Below are positions 6,515 through 9,584 of a stretch of DNA of 9,584 nucleotides, piece by piece. The DNA is from an uncultured Nitrosomonadales bacterium. GTDB lineage: Bacteria > Pseudomonadota > Gammaproteobacteria > Burkholderiales > Methylophilaceae. The notes beneath the pieces are model-generated. The model was not told the origin of the DNA, made no database searches, and saw only the letters and a list, made by a program, of their open reading frames with translations. Location of the stretch: assembly GCA_946481065.1 (NCBI GenBank), contig CAMLMA010000072.1, positions 1 to 9,584 of the forward strand. The letters are read 5' to 3'. The first letter of the stretch is position 1. Every line of letters starts with the position of its first letter. A program made the translations under genes and the position numbers.

Positions 6515-6520
6515 TATACT
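6515..6520 (+). promoter_or_regulatory. putative -10 box for the rhodanese-aroE-mtgA cluster
   Basis: TATACT matches TATAAT at five of six positions. It would start transcription near 6527, about 28 bases before the rhodanese ATG. The -35 at the right spacing (CTGGGA, 6492-6497) is poor, three of six, so strength may be low or activator-dependent. Confidence 0.45.
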
Positions 6521-6554
6521 TCCTGCTTGTTCAGGCACAAGAAAGGTGGATGCC

Positions 6555-7010
6555 ATGGAAACCCTCAATCAGATCCTGCAACGCGCGCGCGACCGTGCGA
6601 TGCAGCATGAATTGCCCTATGCCGGCGCATTGACGCCAGTGGAAGCCGCTCACATCCTGCAGCTCGCGTCCAACGCGGTCCTGGTCGATGTCCGCAGCCG
6701 CGCGGAGCTGGAGCTGGTAGGACGTATCCCCGCCGCGCAGCATATCGAATGGGCCTTCTATCCGGGGATGGTGCCCAATCCGGATTTCGCCACGCAGCTC
6801 GATGCCCAGGTCGACAAGGAATTGCTGACCATGTTCATCTGTCGCACCGGGGGGCGTTCACACAACGCAGCCGCGGTAGCGGCCAAGCTCGGCTTCACCG
6901 AGGCCTACAACGTGCTCGAAGGTTTTGAAGGCGAAGCCACGCCGGATACCCGGCAGCGGAGCCGGATCAACGGCTGGAAAGCGGCCGACCTGCCCTGGAC
7001 CAACGGTTGA
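6555..7010 (+). CDS. rhodanese-domain protein, 151 aa
   Basis: A single rhodanese domain fills most of the protein: LTPVEAAHIL (26-35), VLVDVRSRAEL (42-52), the active-site loop CRTGGRS with nucleophile C96 and R101, then NVLEGFEGE (119-127) and the closing INGWKAADLPW (138-148). The domain normally carries a persulfide on the Cys and moves sulfane sulfur; the specific acceptor is unknown. The ATG at 6555 follows AAGGTGG (543-549 offset within the 6500s, i.e. 6543-6549) and removes a non-conserved 60-codon extension that would run through the glnA control region. It is divergent from glnA and only 2 bases ahead of the aroE ATG at 7013, so the two are probably co-transcribed. No signal peptide is seen, so it is predicted cytoplasmic. 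Confidence 0.9.
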   Translation: METLNQILQRARDRAMQHELPYAGALTPVEAAHILQLASNAVLVDVRSRAELELVGRIPAAQHIEWAFYPGMVPNPDFATQLDAQVDKELLTMFICRTGGRSHNAAAVAAKLGFTEAYNVLEGFEGEATPDTRQRSRINGWKAADLPWTNG

Positions 7011-7012
7011 CC

Positions 7013-7837
7013 ATGACGGCGCGTTACGCGGTCATCGGCAATCCGATCGAACATAGCAAGTCTCCCCTGATCCACCAGGCGTTCGCTCGCCAGACCGGGC
7101 AGGATATCGTCTACGAGCGGGTACTGGCGCCGCTCGACGCTTTCCCGCAGGTCGTGCAGGCGATGATGGCGCAAGGTTACGCGGGTGCCAATGTCACGGT
7201 GCCGTTCAAGCTGGAGGCGTTCGCGCTGGCTCAGCAGCTGACTGAGCGCGCGCATGACGCTGGCGCAGTCAATACCCTGATCTTCACCGCCGAGGGTGTC
7301 TTCGGTGACAACACCGATGGTGTCGGCCTGGTGACCGATATCCAGCAAAACCTCAGGGTGCCATTGGCCGGCAAGCGCGTGCTGCTGATCGGTGCCGGCG
7401 GCGCAGCGGAGGGCGTGCTGCATCCATTGCTGGAACAGGGGCCGAGCCTGCTCGTGATCGCCAATCGTACGTTGGACAAAGCTTTGCGCATGGTGAAGAA
7501 GATCGAGGAGCAGGGGGATTTTCGCTATGTCTCGGTCAACGCCTATGCCTTCGATGACCTGCAAGGCCAATCCTTCGATATCGTCATCAATGCCACCTCG
7601 GCCGGGCTCAGCGATAGTACCTTACCCCTGCCGCCCGGCATCTTCGCCCCCGGCGCGCTAGCCTATGACATGATGTACGGGCGCGAGACGCCCTTCATGC
7701 GCTTTGCGCGCGCGCATGACGCCGCGCGCATTGCCGATGGCCTTGGCATGCTGGTCGAACAGGCCGCAGAAGCCTTTGCACTCTGGCGCGGTGTACGACC
7801 AGAGACCGCGCCCGTCATCGCCCAGCTACGCACATGA
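7013..7837 (+). CDS. aroE: shikimate dehydrogenase (NADP+)
   Basis: The enzyme reduces 3-dehydroshikimate to shikimate in aromatic amino-acid and folate precursor synthesis. It is 274 aa, close to the 272 of E. coli AroE. The shikimate site is complete: NPIEHSKSP (10-18, S15/S17), NVTVPFK (60-66) with catalytic K66, N87 and GDNTDG (98-103) with D102, plus Q250 near the C terminus. The Rossmann loop is GAGGAAEGV (127-135) and the NADP-type NRT is at 151-153. E133 replaces the basic residue often seen after the glycine loop. The start is ATG 7013; a TTG at 7007 that overlaps the upstream TGA would add two residues and cannot be excluded. The gene overlaps mtgA by four bases (ATGA). Confidence 0.96.
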   Translation: MTARYAVIGNPIEHSKSPLIHQAFARQTGQDIVYERVLAPLDAFPQVVQAMMAQGYAGANVTVPFKLEAFALAQQLTERAHDAGAVNTLIFTAEGVFGDNTDGVGLVTDIQQNLRVPLAGKRVLLIGAGGAAEGVLHPLLEQGPSLLVIANRTLDKALRMVKKIEEQGDFRYVSVNAYAFDDLQGQSFDIVINATSAGLSDSTLPLPPGIFAPGALAYDMMYGRETPFMRFARAHDAARIADGLGMLVEQAAEAFALWRGVRPETAPVIAQLRT

Positions 7838-8526
7838 GCTTGAAGGGCTTCCTCTGGCGTGCGGTATTGACGCTCTCGCTGCTGGTCGTGCTTTATCAGC
7901 TATGGATCTTTATCCACATCTGCTGGTGGATCGATCACAATCCGTCTCGTAGCGCATTCATGAATTCGTCGCTGGCCGAGATGCAAGCCATTGACCCCGA
8001 TGCCACGCTCAAGCATCAATGGGTCGATTACAAACGTATCTCACCCAATCTCAAGCGCGCCTTGATCGCGGCCGAGGACACCAAGTTCATCGACCACGAG
8101 GGCTTTGACTGGGAAGGGATCCAGAAAGCTTATGAAAAGAACCTGAAGAAGGGCAGGATCGTTGCTGGCGGCTCTACCATCAGCCAGCAATTGGCGAAGA
8201 ACCTGTTCCTGTCGACCAGGCGCACGCCGTGGCGCAAGCTGGAAGAAGCGGCGATCACTTTCATGCTGGAGCAGATGATGACTAAGCGTCGCATCTTCGA
8301 GATCTATCTCAATATCATCGAATGGGGCAATGGCATCTTCGGTGCCGAAGCCGCCGCACGCCATTATTACGGCACCAGCGCCGCCAATCTCAACGCGTAT
8401 CAGGCAGCGCGGCTGGCGGCCATGGTGCCGAAGCCCAAGTTTTACCAGAAGCATCCGTCAGCGCGCGGACTGGCAAGGCGTACCGCGACCATCCAGGCGC
8501 GCATGCATCTGGTGCAGGTGCCATGA
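7834..8526 (+). CDS. mtgA: monofunctional peptidoglycan glycosyltransferase
   Basis: This is a GT51 enzyme of 230 aa that polymerises lipid II into glycan strands without a transpeptidase domain. An N-terminal membrane anchor spans about 8-31, placing the catalytic part in the periplasm. The family motifs appear in order: AAEDTKFIDHEGFDWEGI (79-96) with catalytic E81, GGSTISQQLAKNLFL (112-126), RKLEEA (134-139) and the EIYLNIIEWGNGIFGAEAAA region (156-175), then RLAAMVPKP. The start ATG overlaps the aroE stop (ATGA), and the mtgA stop overlaps a further ATG at 8523, so translation is probably coupled through the cluster. aroE-mtgA adjacency is familiar from betaproteobacteria. Confidence 0.95.
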   Translation: MSLKGFLWRAVLTLSLLVVLYQLWIFIHICWWIDHNPSRSAFMNSSLAEMQAIDPDATLKHQWVDYKRISPNLKRALIAAEDTKFIDHEGFDWEGIQKAYEKNLKKGRIVAGGSTISQQLAKNLFLSTRRTPWRKLEEAAITFMLEQMMTKRRIFEIYLNIIEWGNGIFGAEAAARHYYGTSAANLNAYQAARLAAMVPKPKFYQKHPSARGLARRTATIQARMHLVQVP

Positions 8527-8600
8527 ACCCAAGTCAACCTGACGCAAGGCGATTTGGCGTAAGGCAATCTGGCCCAAGACACTCAGGAGAGACAAGCTAG
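8523..8600 (+). CDS. candidate 25-aa micro-ORF made of pentapeptide repeats
   Basis: An ATG (8523-8525) overlaps the mtgA stop as ATGA. A 25-codon frame then runs to TAG at 8598-8600, immediately before the next ATG at 8601. It therefore fills the whole gap between mtgA and the DUF456 gene without spare bases. The peptide is basic and shows three consecutive units of form x-R-x-x-G (ARRFG, VRQSG, PRHSG). It has no recognisable domain, and no own Shine-Dalgarno was checked beyond possible coupling from mtgA. It may be a coupling or leader ORF, or simply chance over a tandem repeat. Confidence 0.3.
   Translation: MNPSQPDARRFGVRQSGPRHSGETS
8530..8589 (+). repeat. four imperfect 15-bp tandem repeats
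   Basis: Four successive 15-base units are visible: CAAGTCAACCTGACG (8530-8544), CAAGGCGATTTGGCG (8545-8559), TAAGGCAATCTGGCC (8560-8574) and CAAGACACTCAGGAG (8575-8589). Units two and three are the most alike; the first and last are diverged but keep the [CT]AAG start. The last unit contains the AGGAG that serves as Shine-Dalgarno for the gene at 8601. Confidence 0.6.
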
Positions 8601-9092
8601 ATGGAATGGTTATGGCTCGTGGCCGTGTTGCTGGTGCTCGCTGGTATTCTCGGCGCTTTCCTGCCGGTCGTCCCAGGCGTGCCGCTGGTGTTCGCGGGGT
8701 TGCTACTCGGTGCCTGGATCGATGATTTTGCGCGCGTCAGTACGACGACCATGATCCCGATTGGCTTGCTGACCATCGCCGGATTCGCCATCGATTTACT
8801 TGCCTCCGCCGTCAGCGTCAAAGCCGTGCGTGCCAGTCGCCAAGCCATGATCGGCACCATGATCGGAGGCGTGATCGGTATCCTGGGCGGATTACCCGGC
8901 TTGATCCTGGGCACGGTGGCGGGCGCGGTGGTCGGCGAGATCTTCGCCTGGCGCAGCCTGAATAGGCAGGGTCTGGCGCAGATCACGCGTGTCGGAGTCG
9001 CCGCCGGGCTGGGATTCGTCCTCGCGGTGGCGCTCAAGTTGGCCATCGCCTTCGTCATGCTCGCCACCTTTGCCTGGGCCTATTACTACTAG
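8601..9092 (+). CDS. DUF456 family inner-membrane protein, 163 aa
   Basis: This is a very hydrophobic Gly/Ala-rich protein. The N-terminal segment with GAFLPVVPGVPLVFAGLLLGAW (18-39) is the hallmark of DUF456. Membrane segments appear at about 2-38 (a hairpin-like pair), 51-73, 82-114 (glycine-zipper-like GTMIGGVIGILGG) and 131-160. It has no catalytic motif, and the function of the family is unknown. The start at 8601 directly follows the micro-ORF TAG, and AGGAG (8585-8589) lies 11 bases upstream, slightly far. It is likely the last gene of the rhodanese-aroE-mtgA cluster. It faces uvrA, which is convergent. Confidence 0.88.
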   Translation: MEWLWLVAVLLVLAGILGAFLPVVPGVPLVFAGLLLGAWIDDFARVSTTTMIPIGLLTIAGFAIDLLASAVSVKAVRASRQAMIGTMIGGVIGILGGLPGLILGTVAGAVVGEIFAWRSLNRQGLAQITRVGVAAGLGFVLAVALKLAIAFVMLATFAWAYYY

Positions 9093-9127
9093 ACGCCAGC
9101 ATGAGCCCTAGGGTTGGCAGAGCTATT

Positions 9128-9143
9128 GCGGCAGATATGCCGC
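9128..9143. terminator. possible hairpin between convergent DUF456 gene and uvrA
   Basis: GCGGCA (9128-9133) and TGCCGC (9138-9143) form a perfect 6-bp stem with a GATA loop in the 61-base gap between convergent genes. Neither side has a good T-run, so it may be a weak bidirectional terminator or an mRNA-end stabiliser. Confidence 0.35.
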
Positions 9144-9153
9144 GGCCTGGCGA

Positions 9154-9584
9154 CTATTTCAGCATCGGCTTGAGGTATTTGCCGGTGTAGCTCTTGGCGT
9201 TCTCCGCCACCTGTTCTGGCGTACCTTCCGCAATGATGAGGCCACCGCCGTCCCCACCCTCTGGGCCAAGGTCGATGAGCCAGTCTGCAGTTTTGATCAC
9301 GTCCAGGTTATGTTCGATGATGACGATGGTGTTGCCGTGATCGCGCAGGCGATGCAGCACGTCAAGCAGCAGCTGGATATCGGCGAAGTGCAGGCCGGTG
9401 GTCGGTTCGTCGAGGATATACAGCGTGCGGCCGGTGTCGCGCTTCGACAGTTCCAGCGCCAGCTTGACGCGCTGCGCCTCGCCACCGGACAAGGTCGTCG
9501 CCGACTGGCCCAGCGTGATGTAACCCAGACCGACGTCGAGCAGGGTCTTGAGCTTGCGCTGCACCACCGGCACGGCGTTGAAGA
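9154..9584 (-). CDS. uvrA: excinuclease ABC subunit A, C-terminal part (partial)
   Basis: The reading frame enters from the right edge (…[11 protein letters not shown]) and stops at TAG 9154-9156, so about 143 C-terminal residues are present. They form the second ABC ATPase half of UvrA, the damage-recognition subunit of UvrABC nucleotide excision repair. The signature motif is [12 protein letters not shown], Walker B is [14 protein letters not shown] and the H-loop is [14 protein letters not shown], followed by the family's [11 protein letters not shown] and the ending KYLKPML. The sequence is very close to E. coli UvrA through these motifs. The N-terminal three quarters or more lie outside the window. 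The GTG at 9573 is an internal codon, not a start. Confidence 0.97.
   Translation of the reverse strand, partial: FNAVPVVQRKLKTLLDVGLGYITLGQSATTLSGGEAQRVKLALELSKRDTGRTLYILDEPTTGLHFADIQLLLDVLHRLRDHGNTIVIIEHNLDVIKTADWLIDLGPEGGDGGGLIIAEGTPEQVAENAKSYTGKYLKPMLK

Noticed and set aside
6375..6554. 60-codon N-terminal extension of the rhodanese frame
   Set aside because: It overlaps the sigma-54 promoter and NtrC sites, has no domain content, and the ATG at 6555 has a good Shine-Dalgarno.

Overview
The window is an ordinary-looking chromosomal core segment from a proteobacterium, most likely a betaproteobacterium (possibly Nitrosomonadales/Methylophilaceae-like; this is inferred from gene order and protein flavour, not proven). 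It is moderately GC-rich and densely coding. I see no mobile elements, CRISPR arrays, rRNA or tRNA.

Region by region. Positions 1-85 hold the last codons of an unidentified upstream gene and its UUCG-loop terminator. Next come a tiny Cys-rich lipoprotein gene (105-350, +) and an unusual 411-residue fusion protein (447-1682, +) that joins a SEC-C zinc motif, TPR repeats and a TylF-type O-methyltransferase domain. Convergent to these is a nitrogen-control block on the minus strand. In transcription order it is glnA (glutamine synthetase, 6310-4901), a small secreted DUF4124 coiled-coil protein (4737-4255), ntrB (4212-3130) and ntrC (3102-1714). Divergent from glnA is a plus-strand cluster: a rhodanese-domain protein (6555-7010), aroE (7013-7837), mtgA (7834-8526), a candidate 25-codon micro-ORF made of 15-bp repeats (8523-8600), and a DUF456 membrane protein (8601-9092). 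The 3' end of uvrA (minus strand) closes the window.

How the parts fit. NtrB and NtrC form the two-component system that senses nitrogen status through PII and activates sigma-54 promoters. The glnA upstream region carries a textbook target: a sigma-54 -24/-12 element (6380-6365) and two NtrC dyads (6441-6457 and 6472-6488) whose centres are 31 bp apart, about 95 and 126 bp upstream of the predicted start. The regulator and its main target therefore sit side by side. glnA ends in a compact 3' UTR with three consecutive hairpins, the last a strong terminator. DUF4124-ntrB-ntrC then appears to be a separate unit with its own sigma-70-like promoter, which lies so close to the ATG that the mRNA may be leaderless. 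The rhodanese-aroE-mtgA-DUF456 genes are packed with 2-nt gaps or 4-nt overlaps and are probably one operon (shikimate pathway plus peptidoglycan glycan-strand synthesis).

I found no evidence for a wholly new defence or mobile system. The best second-look items are the SEC-C/TPR/TylF fusion, the glnA 3' UTR as a possible small-RNA source, the repeat-built micro-ORF between mtgA and the DUF456 gene, and the possibly leaderless DUF4124 gene wedged between glnA and ntrBC.
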